DNA of 64,000 nucleotides from Torreya grandis (GCA_037957365.1 JARHVA010000158.1:1198501-1262500); one strand, 5' to 3'; shown: positions 1 through 14,759, counted from the stretch's first letter. The notes: generated by a model not told the origin, from the letters alone. A program made the numbers and translations.

Positions 1-545
1 TAAAAATTTTATATTTGGAGGGAGGTATGTTAATTTCCTTTAGATGAGTAATTATGAAGTAAGAATGTCTATGCACATCATTACATAAATGGTTAAATGA
101 ATCATATTGTTTATGAAATGTTTCTCCTTTAATGGGGAAAGAATCCCTCTACTAAAAATAAATTACAATTCCAAATCTGAGGTTCTAAATGCTAGCTCAT
201 ATGATTTACTTTTGAATCAACTAGTATAATCTTGAAGGGATTCATCATCATGTTACTTGAAAATTTGAAAATGTGCTAATCTAAGTTTTAACACCTTGTG
301 GATATTGAACACTATGAATAAATCATCTTCCAATTGTTAAAAATTGGTTAAGGAACCTTTTGGTACGCTATAGAACCAATTTTGAGCCTCATTGGAAATG
401 CTCAAAAGGACATCCATGTAATGGTATGAATGGTGTATGAAGTCCAAAAGTGAATTTTTTGTAGTAATATCATTGGATTGGATGGTAATATGACATGGGT
501 AGGATGATTATTTCATTGACTCCTTTTGGCACTTTCTAGTGATAA
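1..545 (-). pseudogene. Ty3/gypsy gag fragment (runs off left edge)
   Basis: Read on the minus strand, this stretch gives a retrotransposon gag (capsid) core broken by stops. Near 330-410 the translation contains ISNEAQNWFYSVPKGSL, followed by LEDDLFIVF and then DDESLQDY. This is the usual order of the plant Retrotrans_gag domain: a hydrophobic helix, the NW(F/Y)xxLPxGSI motif, a fibre-forming helix, then a region rich in ESLxDY. At least four in-frame stops show it is dead. It lies about 230 bp beyond a primer-binding-like site and an LTR in the same orientation (774-2146), so it is probably the start of the internal region of that element. The rest lies left of position 1. Gypsy rather than copia is inferred from the gag type. 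Confidence 0.7.
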
Positions 546-773
546 GTAAAAACTCATTGTAAACTTTAGAAAAAATGAGTATGCATGAATGTAGGTTTAT
601 AACATTTTATAGATTAAAGTTATTTAATTATAAATGGGATACAAAAATTTAAAACCCCTATAAGGTATTTAAAAATAAAATAATTAACATAGATATACAT
701 ATAAAAAAATAGAATGTGTTTAAACAAAGGAAAGAGAAAACCCTAAAGTAACTAGGGTTTTAAGATCAAATAT

Positions 774-786
774 CTATTTCACCAAA
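774..786 (-). other. Primer-binding-like site of minus-strand gypsy element
   Basis: Directly next to the LTR end at 787, the minus strand reads TTTGGTGAAATAG. LTR retrotransposons prime minus-strand DNA synthesis with a tRNA whose 3' CCA pairs with a TGG at this spot. The same TGGTGAA start follows LTRs at 5911 and (minus strand) at 29640, so one primer type seems shared by three elements here. I cannot name the tRNA with confidence; it is not the initiator-Met type seen in the copia elements. Confidence 0.5.
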
Positions 787-2146
787 TGTTTAACCCTAAA
801 TTTTTATGTGGATATATAGATGATATTTATGTATTATATATCACCTTAGTCTAATACACTTGGAAAACTCAGACCTAGGTTATTCCTCTCCGTTTTAGAC
901 CTTTTACCACTTCCACAAGTCTTGCATTTGTTATATATTATACCCCTTGGCCTATCCCTTAGTTAGACTAGTCTCATGTTTATGACCCAAGCCTTATAGA
1001 TTTACTATAATTATTAAAATTTACTTATCTTCCATCTATACAAGTTAGTAACCTATACTTACTTTCTTGCTCCCTAGACACTAACATCTAGGATAAACAC
1101 TAATGTCCATGTTAGTATCCTGACCTGACACAAGTGACCAACACCATAAAGTCATTTATTTTGAAAATGAAATGTATCCTAATAGACAGATTAAGTTCTT
1201 TAATTCAATTTAATTATACAAATATATTGATATAAATATAAAATCAACCCACAGTCATTCCTCACCTAGCAACATAGGAACAATAACTAGTATTCTTACC
1301 AAATAACATTCAAAGTACATTTAATTAAACAATTATCCCTATTTACATACTAGTCATAGGAATAACACATATACATGTTGAATTAATAAAATAGTATCCC
1401 AATATATAAAAATTTTAAGTCAAAATGTAGGTCACTATTGTACTTACTTATCACACATTGCATGATTCACACATAAGCTAGTACAAGGCAGAGAACTATA
1501 TCAATTTTAGGTCCTCTTCAGAGTATTTTCTATGTATGTTGCACTAACTAACATAGGGGTATTTGAGGTCAAATTGACATAATGTGTCCACTAATCCATT
1601 TTTCTCTAAGGTTACTATGAATGTGAAGAATTAGGGTTTTACAAATTCATGAGGAGAAATAGTCCATGACCTAGATTTGAACGTACCAAATTAAAGGTAA
1701 AGTCTAATCTAGAAGCATCCAAGTGGTCGCATCCTTTTTAAAAATTATTCCATATAGGACACTCACGTCAAACCTAGACAATAGAATCAATGCAACCATC
1801 CTAGGCTAATTTTAGTGCTTAGATATCTAGAAGCATTAGATCCAAAATTTGATAACTATTCAAGAATAATCTTCTAGCCTATTTTTTACATGTTCTAAAT
1901 CTAGCATTATGTTAACATCAAAACCAACCAATCATATTACTTATTTTTCATTTCCATGCATATCTTAGTTTTAATTTATATATTTATCTTATTATCAACA
2001 TAATAAATTTAGTGTATGTTTATATATGAGTTTAGTACCTAATTGGTATATTATAAATCTGATTATCACCCTTGTGCATTGTCATTTCTATATTCTTAAC
2101 CCTATATACCCCAATTAAGGATTCACATCCATTTTAGGGTTAAATA
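787..2146 (-). repeat. LTR (5' LTR of minus-strand gypsy element), family X
   Basis: The block starts TGTTTAACCC on the plus strand and ends at AGGGTTAAATA, so its ends are near-perfect inverted repeats of the TG...CA type expected of an LTR. A primer-like site and a gag fragment follow it on the minus strand, which makes it the 5' LTR. Two further copies of the same 1.3-kb sequence lie at about 36795-38080 (same orientation) and 38081-39394 (opposite), roughly three-quarters identical by eye. No gene is visible inside. Its partner LTR would be outside the window. Confidence 0.65.
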
Positions 2147-2150
2147 ATCC

Positions 2151-2453
2151 TTGAAAAACATAATAATAATAATAATTTATTATGGTCATAAATTAATTCA
2201 AACATGGGTTTGGGTTATGCCTACCACATCTCCATATGCACTTACACTAAGAACTCTTTGGGTATACCAAATGGAATCAAACATTGATCTAAATCAGCAA
2301 GGTATTTCCTTTCCTCATGAAGGAAAATTAATACATATTCTAGATAATATCATCACTTGTTCTACTACACATACAAAATGTGAGGAAAATCATGCTATGT
2401 ATCTTTTTGACCTATCAAATCATGATGCAAAAAATATAAAAGATCCAAGCTAA
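2151..2453 (+). CDS. Unidentified 100-codon open frame
   Basis: This is an open frame of 100 codons just outside the LTR at 787-2146. I do not recognise it with confidence. The middle part, with ISFPHEGKLIHIL, faintly resembles the segment after the protease in Ty3/gypsy polyproteins, where a FxHEGK(L/V) pattern follows the last protease strand. If so it is a retrotransposon remnant, not a host gene. The N-terminus is a run of isoleucines from an ATA/ATT-rich repeat and is unlikely to be a true protein start. No promoter or splice context is visible. It may be open by chance. Confidence 0.2.
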   Translation: MKNIIIIIIYYGHKLIQTWVWVMPTTSPYALTLRTLWVYQMESNIDLNQQGISFPHEGKLIHILDNIITCSTTHTKCEENHAMYLFDLSNHDAKNIKDPS

Positions 2454-2929
2454 GGTTGTCAATTATAGAGTGGGGGAGATACCTATGACCATCCATTGTA
2501 TGAGATTATAGAGTAGTCTCTACAAATATTCCAAAAAACAAAAACATTCAAAAATACAAAAATATTTTTGGCACCTACAAATTTTATTATCTCCTTGGAA
2601 TCTATGTGTTATTTCCATGTTGATGGATACCATACTCGATTATTTTTAAATATACACATGTGTGTCACACTTCTACTTGAGTGTGATACATGCATACACA
2701 AATATGTGAGCTATTATTATTTTAGATGTTAGTAATTCCCTCTACTCATGTCATGAAGACATTAAGATCATTTGTTTCTTTGATCTTGATATACATAGGT
2801 TACATGGTTCAATGATCACATTTCGTTATCATGTTTGATCATACATATGTACTTACACATGCCTTTATCTATGATTATATCTTACACATTAATTGATATG
2901 TTATTATTTTAACCTTTTATAACTTAACT
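2454..2929. other. No recognisable feature
   Basis: AT-rich sequence without an open frame, repeat boundary or RNA gene that I can support. It separates the unidentified frame from the next LTR-like repeat. Confidence 0.5.
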
Positions 2930-4223
2930 AGTATAAATATTATGTTTTTTAAATAGCTTAGTAGACTAAATCAAGGAAATAATATGCAATAAATATAGCC
3001 ACTAATTTTTTATAAAATTGACTAGCTTTAAATTTTAAAAAAATAGTAATAAATAATATAAGTAATGACTTATCTAAAAAACACATGATACAAATGATCT
3101 AGATACTAAAAATTAAGATGAAAGATGGTTTGAGTGTTGTAAATAGGATCCCAATATAATATTTCCTCCTAGATACATAATTGGATAGTAGCACCATTAT
3201 TGGAAAAATGGTGGTAGTGTCTTCTATGTAGGATTATCCTGAACTTCTAGATGCACCTATGTCTATATCTCTAAGGTTTATTCCTATGTGCATGAATTTT
3301 GGAACCCTATATTTTTCCTCTAATGATTGATTTATTGTGAAAAACTTAATCCTCCATGTAACTAGGGCATGATATAAAAAGTGTGGTTAATAGTAGGGTA
3401 GGTTAGACATCCTCAACATCCCACTATGAAGAGAGTCACTTACATTCAAATATTCTGAGGAAGGATTGATCTCGATGTAATTCTCCCTACCTAAGTGATG
3501 GTGTAAGTGAAAGTGATGCTAGTATAATAATGGTCTTGAGTGCCTTGAATGTGATTAAGACTAGAAATTTGGATAATCTAAGCTTAGGTCTGTTGAAGAT
3601 GGTAGTATGTAGAAGTAGGGAAGAATATGGATTAATAACCTTAATTGTACTCAAGTTGTTCTGAGCTTGAATGTGATTAAGACTATAAATTTGGATAATA
3701 TAAGCTTAGGTCTATTGTAGATGGTAGTATGTATAAGTAGGGAATAATATGGATTGATAACATTAATTATTCTCAACTTGCTCTGAGCTTGAATGTGTTT
3801 TTTGCATCTAATTTCCATTTAGTGGTTAGATAGATCAAAATCATGTATATATATTGTTATTATACCTATGTAGATGATAAAATATGTATACACTAAACTT
3901 AGAAGGTTCTATTTTTGAAAATATATTTGTTTAGGAAAAAATAGGGAAAAGGACATTAGCACCATTTTGGGGACACTAGTGCCACGTGGTGCTAGTGTCC
4001 ATATTATGGCATTAGTGTCTAGCTAGCAGAACACTAGGCATGAAGGGAAAAAATTAAGAAATAAGGGTTTGGGACTAATTTAGAGCTAACTAGGGACACT
4101 TATGTCCCACATGAAGGCTAGATAAGTGTGATAATAGGTTCTAGGATAGGTCTAAGGATGAGCTAGGGATAGGTAATCTCAAGTAACACTATTAACACTC
4201 AAATGCCACTTTTGAGTGATTAT
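2930..4223 (-). repeat. LTR-like repeat, family Y copy 1
   Basis: This block matches 29641-30833 over its whole length in the same orientation, with shared landmarks such as the CACTAG(C/T)...GTGGTG(C/T)TAGTGTCC stretch near 3970-4010. It ends at GTGATTATA where copy 2 ends at GTGATTACA. Copy 2 has the structure of an LTR with a primer site beside it on the minus strand, so this copy is probably a truncated or solo LTR of the same family. The left end is ragged: the terminal TGTTTTATC of copy 2 is not clear here. Confidence 0.55.
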
Positions 4224-4231
4224 ATTCTCCA

Positions 4232-4248
4232 CCCCCCCCCCCCCCCCC
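4232..4248 (+). repeat. Poly-C tract (17 bases)
   Basis: Seventeen consecutive C residues, flanked by AT-rich sequence and lying 8 bp beyond the end of the LTR-like repeat. Long C tracts are uncommon in DNA this AT-rich and are prone to slippage, so the exact length may vary. Confidence 0.95.
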
Positions 4249-4668
4249 ATTTTTTATATAAAAATATCAAAGTGAAATGACTAGGATAAAGGAAAAATAA
4301 GTGTACATGGACTTACCTAAGAGGTGAACCCCATGAATCTGGGTCTGAGTATGTGAAGCTGGGTCTAAATATGTTAAGCATGATTCAATGTGTGTCTTGA
4401 TAGTGAAACATGAATAGATCAGTACTTAAGATTTATAAAAAGAAAAAGACTAAACTAAGTAAATAACTAAAACTAAGTAAAGAGAAAGGAAAGAGGAAAA
4501 TAATGAATACACTTCATTAGGTACATGAACTAATGCATGAACCTGGTGAAAACCTATTCATTTACATGTGTATAATGATCAATCGATGAATAGATTGGAT
4601 TGAGTTGATAGCTTGCTCAATCCTCATGTGTGGATGGCTCAAGAACTCAATCTTATTTTGACTCCATC
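4249..4668. other. No gene; left flank of the 14.7-kb element
   Basis: No gene is seen. The last 60 bases or so (GGATGGCTCAAGAACTCAA near 4632) resemble a stretch just right of the element's 3' LTR (GGTGGCTCAAGAACTCAA near 19447). Related repeat copies therefore flank the element on both sides. Confidence 0.5.
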
Positions 4669-5907
4669 TATATACACATAATATTTTTAAAAATTTATCG
4701 ATTACTGACACTTTATATCTTGTAGGAACCCATCAAGTCTCAATCTCTCTGAGTGCATGCCTTAAGGGGTGCATCAAGAAAGGGGTGGGTAGACCATTGG
4801 TGCTTCATAAGATTATTGTCTCTTTTCCCACTTTCCATCTACACACTTATCTCCTAAAACCATTTAACCTAAGTTTATTCTTCTCTATCTTACCCATTAC
4901 AATCATTTATCATACTTTACCCTCTGTGTTCTTGCCTTGACCCCCTTTCACCAGCTGACTATACTAGGTCAGCCTTGTATAATTTTTAGCCTCTAATTAC
5001 TATACAGGGTTGACCTTGTACTATTTAGGGATATTTTTCACTTGGAGACTTGTTATCCCTTTTATTGACCTAATTTAGGACCTAGTGATTTATCTCCTAA
5101 AAACATATAGGGTCGACTGGGTCGACCCTGTATAGATGACATAATCAAAAGTATTTAGGGAAAGATCCACATATATATACAAATTGATTTCCAATCATTT
5201 GAGAATATAGAAGAGAAGAAGAATAAGTGTGAATGAACATATGCTTATTGACCATTCTAATTGAGGAATAAACTTAGGGCTCCATACTTTCTTTGAAGAT
5301 ATATATCTTGTCTTATGGGGAAGTCTTTTAGATGCATAGATAGATTGTGTATCCTAGAGTTGATTTGTCTTTGTTATCCTTACATACCAAAATAATCTCT
5401 TATGAAACACCTTAGCCAAGGGAGAGATTGAAGTTCGGTAGGTTCATCTTCAAAGGTAAGTATTCCTAACTGTATTTCTCCTTTGTAAGAGTAGATATAT
5501 AATGTAGTTATGCTTCTCTCCCATATATTAATATTTTGTATACATTGACATGAGTACATGTCTTCTATGTATGTTTATTTTAGTTTGTTTTTTTTTCTAA
5601 CCTCCACTTTGTGCCATAAGCTTTGATGTGCACTATATTAGGTTTACTTTATTGTTTATTAGAATAGAGTGAATAATAAACCTATGACTATTTTAGGGTT
5701 GTTGCATGATTGTGTTAGATTGTAGGATTTGGAACCCTTCCTATCATGGTGTATTGTGACAAGTGATCCCCTAATCAGGGCTAGTGGATCCCTATATTGG
5801 TCATGTTCCCACTTAATAAATTTATTCCTAATCATAAGTGTAGGTATGCTCTATCTTCTCCAAACCAAGATTGATTTATAGACATGATGTATTTTTGATT
5901 GCATACA
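4669..5907 (+). repeat. 5' LTR of the 14.7-kb element
   Basis: The block aligns end to end with 18108-19364. The ends are TATATACA and GCATACA rather than a clean TG...CA, consistent with age. A TATA-like run CATATATATACAAA near 5170 is conserved as CCTATATATACAAG near 18629 and could be the promoter core. The LTR also holds a GC-rich inverted repeat, GGGTCGACTGGGTCGACCC at about 5109-5127, that stands out in AT-rich DNA. Confidence 0.8.
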
Positions 5908-5910
5908 TTC

Positions 5911-5923
5911 TGGTGAACCTAAT
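5911..5923 (+). other. Primer-binding-like site
   Basis: TGGTGAACCTAAT begins three bases after the LTR end. A TGG at this position pairs with the CCA end of a primer tRNA. The sequence shares TGGTGAA with the sites beside the LTRs at 787 and 29641, but the tRNA is not identified. Confidence 0.5.
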
Positions 5924-6059
5924 GTGAAATAACCCTTGTGGGATTTGTTCACCTTATTTTATTTCTTTCATTCTTTAATCATTATTTTTATCATATATAT
6001 TCCATATTAAATCAAATCTATCAACCCATTATCTAAATTTTGTGCACACAATTTTAGGT

Positions 6060-7475
6060 ATAAGATACTAGATCAATCTTGTCAACTTAGTATAGGTTTT
6101 TATAATTTCAAACAAATTTGTTTAGCATACTAAGTCAACCCAGTCAACCTTGTACCATTTTCAAGCACTCAATAGTAGGTTTTTGTAAATCTTAATTGAC
6201 CCAATCAACCCAGTTAGTAGAATTTTCAAGCATATATCAAGGTTCTTGAACAATAATCTTCATTATCTACATCTTTAATCCACCAAGGTTTCATTATATC
6301 TCTTTATATCTTTCTTTATAGTCTTTCTTTTTATATTTTTTAGTCTTTAAAACTTCCCTTGCACAATCAACTAGATCGACCCTACTAACCCAGTTCTATG
6401 TTATGTGTGTTGTTTGGATAACTAGGTCAACTTTACCCTGTTCATTTTCAAACCTTGCTTCTATAGTATAATTTTGACCCTATTGACCCTATTTTATATT
6501 ATGTACATACATTTTTGACTATATCAACATTGTACCTTGTTTCAAATTTGTAATTAACCTTATATGTTATTAATTAATTCACACTTTCTTTTCTTATTAC
6601 TTGTATGCTTAGAATAGATCACATAGCCTAATTAGGTGGTTTTCAATTAATCATTTAGTTTCACTATTTTCTATTTTATGCACACATAGTCAAATCATAA
6701 AATATAAATAAGTATTTTAACATTTGTCTACCCAAGGCTAACCTACTTGGATTTCATCACCAAGGGAGAAGTTGACTTGATATTTTGGTCAAGTATAAAA
6801 CATGGTTAATGGTATATTCTAGTTAAGCACCTGACACCCTTATCACTATGGTATGTGAATTGAGGGGGTAGGCCCAAATACCAAACATGTATCATTTCCA
6901 CTACAAATCCCTTTTAGCCCAAACCACTTGAAACCATCCTTATATTTCTTTTTAGTTCCTTACTTATAGCCAACTTCCCATCACATTTAAAATCATATCT
7001 TAATAATCTAATGAATACTTAGATAGACCAATTTTTTAGCTATTTACTTTCCAAGTTGATTGCTTGCTCTTTTCTCAATTATATTTTGTATAGCTAAAAG
7101 TTATATTAGCCAGCATCAGTGCAAGGTTTAGTATTATGTGCTTTAATTAGATTGGCTAGTGTTAATCAAATTCACTATTTGTTTCCCTTCAATTATTTCT
7201 TTTCTAAATTACTTACAAAGTTATCTTGTTTCAGTTCATAATCTATTATAGGCTTCTTAATTTTTTATTTTTGCTATACTAGACTGACCCAGTCGATCCT
7301 ATACCTTTTTCTAAGCCTATATTCACTATACTATATTGACCCAGTCAACCATGTATTATTTATAGATCTTGTTTACCTTTTTCTAGAATTTGTTCACTGT
7401 ACTAGATCAACCTAGTCGACCCTATACTATTTAAAGACCTTATTTTTGTGTTGGGTCATTTGATTTGACCTTGTA
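6060..7475 (+). repeat. Cluster of dispersed degenerate motifs, type CTAGRTCRACCCAGTCRACC
   Basis: About nine imperfect copies of a 25-35-bp motif lie here, for example near 6128, 6190, 6370, 7275, 7325 and 7395. They have a core like GACCCAGTC(A/G)ACC followed by a (T)GTA(C/T)(T/C)ATTT tail. The same motif occurs in both LTRs (near 4966, 5107, 18405, 18565) and near 17290. Spacing is irregular, so this is not a clean tandem array. The region has no open frame and is the leader between primer site and gag. Confidence 0.6.
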
Positions 7476-7531
7476 CTATTTCTATCATTTCTTATTTCTT
7501 TGATTTCTCATTTATCTTTATTTCTCTACAT

Positions 7532-9575
7532 CATGGAATTTCTGCTTGATGACAATAATGAGTTGTATTCAATAGACATGATGAATTTTACCAACCCTCA
7601 TAGGGTCTCCCATTGACAGATTAAGGTTCCTCTCTTGTATTTTATTAATGTTCATATTTACCCTCACACAATGAACTATAGGACCCCTCCTAATACCTCT
7701 TTATAGCATAATCCTCTCTTCTCAATAGAAAACCAACCTGAATTAGACTATGCCCCTGAAATGCTCTTCTTTATCTTTGAATTTCTTCAACATCGAGGAA
7801 AAGATTCTTCTACTATTTAAAATCTTATAATTAGTGGTCAAGTTGAAGAGCCTCATTCACCTACTCCTACATTCTCGACTAGATTTGGGGGTACCACTTT
7901 GTTTGGTTCTCATCCTCTTCCTTAGATTATGACCCCTTCTCATACCATGACCTCTTCTTATCTAACTTCTTCCACCTCCATGCCTAGTATATCCACTAAC
8001 ATGGTATGTTATACATCTAGTGCACCTCTTATAAGATCCACCATCCTTAATCTTTCCATTAATGCATCATTTGATACCCAAGGTAATCATGCTACTAGTG
8101 CTTCTTCTTCTCAACCATTCACTAGTCCATCTTTTGCTACATAAGAAAATTTTACCACTAGTGCCTCACATTCTCATAATTTTTTTCAAGATCTTATCAA
8201 CACTAATAGTTGTACCCAAGCCACTAATACCACCTCTAATGATTCTAATAATTCTAATTAGACACATCAACTTTTGTTACAAACACTCAATCAAATGAAT
8301 ACCTTTCAAGCTCATACACAAATCAAATTATGAGAATGCAAAACCACTTTCTTCATCTTCAATATCATCCCCAACCAATGGCTTGGGGCACATATAACTA
8401 GAATTTTCCCCCTCATCCTCTTTAATATTATCAAGGAAATCTCATTAATCAACCTCTTTTGATCAACAAAACCATTAAGCATCTTCAAAATGAACCTATC
8501 ACTACTCAAATTGATAACATTGATATAGGAGGTATCACACCTACAATTTCTTATAAGGGATCAATTGATCCCACCCTTCATCTTAAAATATTTTGAAATA
8601 TTTATAAGTATTGGGTCAAATTGAACACTTTTTCTACTACCAAACTCTTAGCCAAAACTCTCACAAGTGATGCCTTGGATTGGTACAACTAACTTAAAAC
8701 TCATTCCATTACTAGTTTGGATGATTTAGTTAATGCTTTAGTTTAAAAATTCCAAACTAGTGGTCTTCCTTAAAACACTTTGGCTCACTTCATAAATTGC
8801 AAATAAATTGAAAATGAAACTACTCAAGCCTATGTTAAAATGTGGAAAACTTTGTCAAAAAAATGTGAACATAACATGGTTGATGATAATATTTTTATTC
8901 TCTTTACCAATGCTCTTTTTCCTAAACTTCAATATTGGGTCTGCACTCTCTCTCCACATACATTTGAGGAGGCTATTAACCAAGTTAAATAGTAAGATTT
9001 CCTTATGCATTAATTCAAGCCACCCCAACCTTTTATGGTTCCTTGTCTCTTACTTAAGAACAAAAATCACATTATTACCAATGGATGGTGTTATAGATAA
9101 TTATGATACCATTCATAATGTTCAAGCTATCATTCTTACCCCTTCATCAAAACTAGCTCCACCTTCTCAAAAATATACCAATCCTCACTTATGTTCACCA
9201 AACAACATTAATGTTCATAAACCTCTATCCTCAGTTGAATTTATTAAGCTTCTACCTAGGCCTCTTCCATGAGAGTTTGACCCTACCCATCCTGTGAAAT
9301 CTTGGTATGATCCTAACAAGTTTTGTTGGTTTCACACTAGTTTGGGTCATTCTCATGACACTTATAGGTAACTTCATAATTTAGCTACAGACTTTATTTT
9401 TAGTCCTAATTTTTACCATAATTCTATCATTAAAAAGAGTCAAAAATCTTATGAAATTGATCTCAAGGATTATAAAACACATGATAAAACTCAAGCATTA
9501 AACCAATCCAACACTTATTTAGCTATCTATAAAGACCCTCTTCCTAATCATCAACCTATCCAAGACAATCAAGAC
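7532..9575 (+). pseudogene. Tat/Ogre-like gag pseudogene
   Basis: Translated with stops ignored, the stretch starts MEFLLDDNNELYSIDM, passes through a Ser/Thr-rich linker (7930-8280), and then gives a Retrotrans_gag core at about 8555-9000: DPTLHLKIF, LAKTLTSDALDWYN, THSITSLDDLVNALV, then ALFPKLQYW. At 9300-9365 comes YDPNKFCWFHTSLGHSHDTY, a variant of the CxxHxxxGHxTxxC box typical of Tat gag, followed near 9537 by DPLPNH, also typical of that lineage. More than ten stops, with TAG/TAA in place of Trp or Gln codons, mark it as dead. A capsid role in the virus-like particle is inferred from the family. The start ATG is the first in-frame one before the linker and is uncertain. Confidence 0.7.
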
Positions 9576-10384
9576 AAATCTAACCCTTCCACCAATAATT
9601 TAGAAAGTCTTGTTAAACCCACTTCTGAAGGAAATGTGGTTAACATGACTAATATGCAAAGGGCAATTGCTTTTATCTATTCCCAACTTATCTGTACTCC
9701 TTCATATAGAACATATCATGTTATCCAAGATTCTTCTCCAACTCATTTAAATGAGTTGGGAAAAGATGAATTTATTACTATTTATGATTCATTTTTTTAT
9801 TCCCCCTTGGATAACACTTATTTTTCTATTTTTACCACTCTTCTATCATCTTCTAAAACTAATGATACTCAAATTTATATTAACATTTCTTCTACCAATT
9901 CTCAAAATAAACTTGAACTAGCTACTTCATCATCATAACATAATTTACAACCTTATTTTAAGACCTCTTCTTCTTATCAACATAAATTCTAATGCACTTT
10001 AGCTCCTCCTTTTGAGGACCTCCTTAATCATTATGCACCTATATCTAACAACCTTCTTATGGGTTATGATGAGTGGGATCCCATCATGGAACTCATTAAT
10101 CTCCCATCCTAGATTTCATTCCTTGAGATTATGATAAATTCTCCACATCATAAAAACCATCTTATGAAACTATTATTCAAAATGAATGTCCCTTGTCCTC
10201 CCCTAGTAGTATGGGAAGCAACATTATCTAGATTTGAGGATAGTATATTACAACAATGTGAAGAGATGTCTATCAACATTGATGAAAATATGGACACTTC
10301 TCTTTCCTTAAAATTTCCTATAGCTTCTATGATTCTTGATGAGATTTTGCTTCATGTGGATGATCCTCCCTTATTCATTAGTGT
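9576..10384 (+). pseudogene. Degenerate gag-protease linker
   Basis: Short open pieces (9636-9938, 10131-10388) run in the same direction as gag and lead into the protease segment. They contain acidic, Ser/Thr-rich stretches without a domain I recognise, including a segment ending LFISV just before the protease. In Tat elements this position holds the variable linker between gag and protease, so a linker is the simplest reading. Confidence 0.45.
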
Positions 10385-10960
10385 TTAAATAGGTGATATC
10401 CAAGTTAAATATGCATTTATTGATGAGGGTTCTAGCACCTACATTTCCTCTCTTGACTTCATTAAGACCCTTAGATATTTAGAATGCAATCTCAAGTCTA
10501 CACATAGTACTTACCAAGGATATGATAAAAGGTAAATGCCTCTTCTAGGTTGTGAGTGGCTTCTCATTACTATCTTACCTATCACCGATAATTTGAAGGT
10601 GATGATCTTTAACTTTCCCCTTTCTTATACATCTTGCTTGGAAGGTTGTGGAATCACTATATGAGAGTTTCTACTTCTTCTACCTACTAATGCATTAAAT
10701 TCCATCAAAATGGAACCATTTATAGGATTCAAGGTGACACTAACCCTTATAATTTTGAACAATTACAAGACCATGGTGTCTTCAAGATTCCTACTCTTAA
10801 ACCTTTGCCTAGCATTCCTTTCCATGAGTCTCATCATCTTAATTTTACTATTAATTCAACCTAAGGTTACAATGGACATCCCAAACTCATTGGGAACATT
10901 CTTCCTAACCTCTTAGATTATAATGATGATGAGCCTGATGAGATTAACCTAAAGATTAAA
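10385..10960 (+). pseudogene. Retroelement aspartic protease pseudogene
   Basis: The translation has the features of the plant gypsy aspartic protease in order: a strand ending YAFIDEGSSTYISSLDF, where the catalytic DxGSS/DTGA box reads DEGSS, then about 60 residues on YILLGRLW, the conserved (L)LLGR(P)W that closes the fold, then STYxCIKFHQNGTIYRIQGD, a known segment just after it. The reading frame shifts at least once near 10620 and has stops, so no active enzyme is expected. The protease would mature the gag-pol polyprotein. The following 10960-11800 continues the same direction with acidic text but no RT motifs. Confidence 0.65.
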
Positions 10961-11779
10961 ACTTCTGATCTCTCACCTCATCTCATCTTGTAGCTTCCTA
11001 CTTCGTTGTATCCTCATTCTTGTAAGCCTCCTTACGATGATATTCATCTAGTCTTGATCAAGACTCGACATTATATTCACCACACTTCTTCAGATGACAA
11101 ATTTATCCCTACTTGTGTCATTGATCTTCATACCCTAAATTATGATGATGGTTGTTCCTTAGATTATCCATTCTTAGGTGGTCTTGTGCAGGCTCATGAT
11201 GTTAAGATTTTCTATTATCACTCTTATTTACTTGATTATTTTTTCATATCTTCCCATTTTAATTCATTTAAAATTCCTAATTTTAGAATTTTTCCTCTTT
11301 TTCATAGGGTAGAGATGGTGCTAACACCTTCAATTTTTTTAGGATCCTCATAGGAGTATGATCATTGATCATGCTATGATCAAGCCTTACCATTTTTCTA
11401 AGTACCCTGATCACCATAGTTGGTTTACTCTTGAGATTAGTGTGACCCTCATTATACTATTTGTAGATCTTGCTCCTCCCTCAGTAGAGCCCTTATTAGA
11501 GCCCATTCTTACTATTGATATAGTTGATCCATTCTTTCTTTTGCTATAGTTGAGCTTGTTACTATTCCTACTCTTTCTAAGCCTACCCCTACTTCTTATC
11601 TCATTGAGCTTAGTTCCATTCCTCCTCCATCACCACCTTCCCTTGGTGATGGTTTTCTTCCCTTGTCTAATATGTCTCCATTACCCACCAAATGGGCCGA
11701 TGAGTTTTCTTTAACTTCTTCCACTCCTATTATACCTCCTTCTATGAGTGCTTCTCCTAAGACCAATTTCAAGCATACA

Positions 11780-12310
11780 TGTGGCTTCCATGGGATAGAG
11801 AATCATTCTTCTATCAATTTTCACAAGTTGTGATAGTATATTGATAATTTGCATCCTTATTATCCTTCTTTAGACAAAACCATGCCTCCCCTGAAGGTTC
11901 TACCTAAATATATACCTAAGTATGGTGAGGGGTATTGTTTATGGCTTTAATGTGGCACCCATCACATCAATCGATGTCGTATCCTTAAACAACACCTTAA
12001 GGATCACTTTATAGCCATTCCTAGACATTCTCTAATTCCTCCCATAGTTCATTCCCATAAGAAGGCTTCTCCTTGTTCTCTTATGGCTCCAACTCCAGTG
12101 TTTCCATCCCCTCTTGTGGTCCTTTCATCACCTTTTATGCCTCCACTCATGATTCCTTCACCCATGGACCTTCCCTCACATGTGGATCCTTTTCCACCCA
12201 TGAGTCCTTCACCTATGGATCCTAATGCATTAGAGATTCTTGTATATCCCATAGAACCTACTCTCATTCATTCTCTTGAGCATCCCTTACCAGATTTCAA
12301 GCCTTAACAT
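11780..12310 (+). pseudogene. Degenerate post-protease segment with Cys/His-like boxes
   Basis: Around 11785-11835 the translation gives CGFHGIENHSSINFHKL, and around 11935-11995 CLWLxCGTHHINRCRILKQH. Both look like decayed copies of the CxxH...GH/HHxxxxC(K)xLK box that Tat gag proteins carry, here placed after the protease. A Pro-rich stretch follows (12083-12307; MAPTPVFPSP). Whether this is a rearranged piece of gag or a genuine second zinc-binding region cannot be told from this copy. Confidence 0.35.
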
Positions 12311-12479
12311 GATCTGTCGAGTATTCCTACTTTTTTAGTTGAGGAGATTAGAAGAGAATTTTTTTCCCAATTTTCATTAAAGATTGATGAGACATTAGAA
12401 ATAATTAGTATCAACCTTCATAGAGATTTATTTTATGTCTTGGATAATGTGTGTGGGCATATTTATCATTATTTATGAG

Positions 12480-14740
<2,261 letters not shown>

Positions 14741-14759
14741 TGATTTTTGATACAACAAA

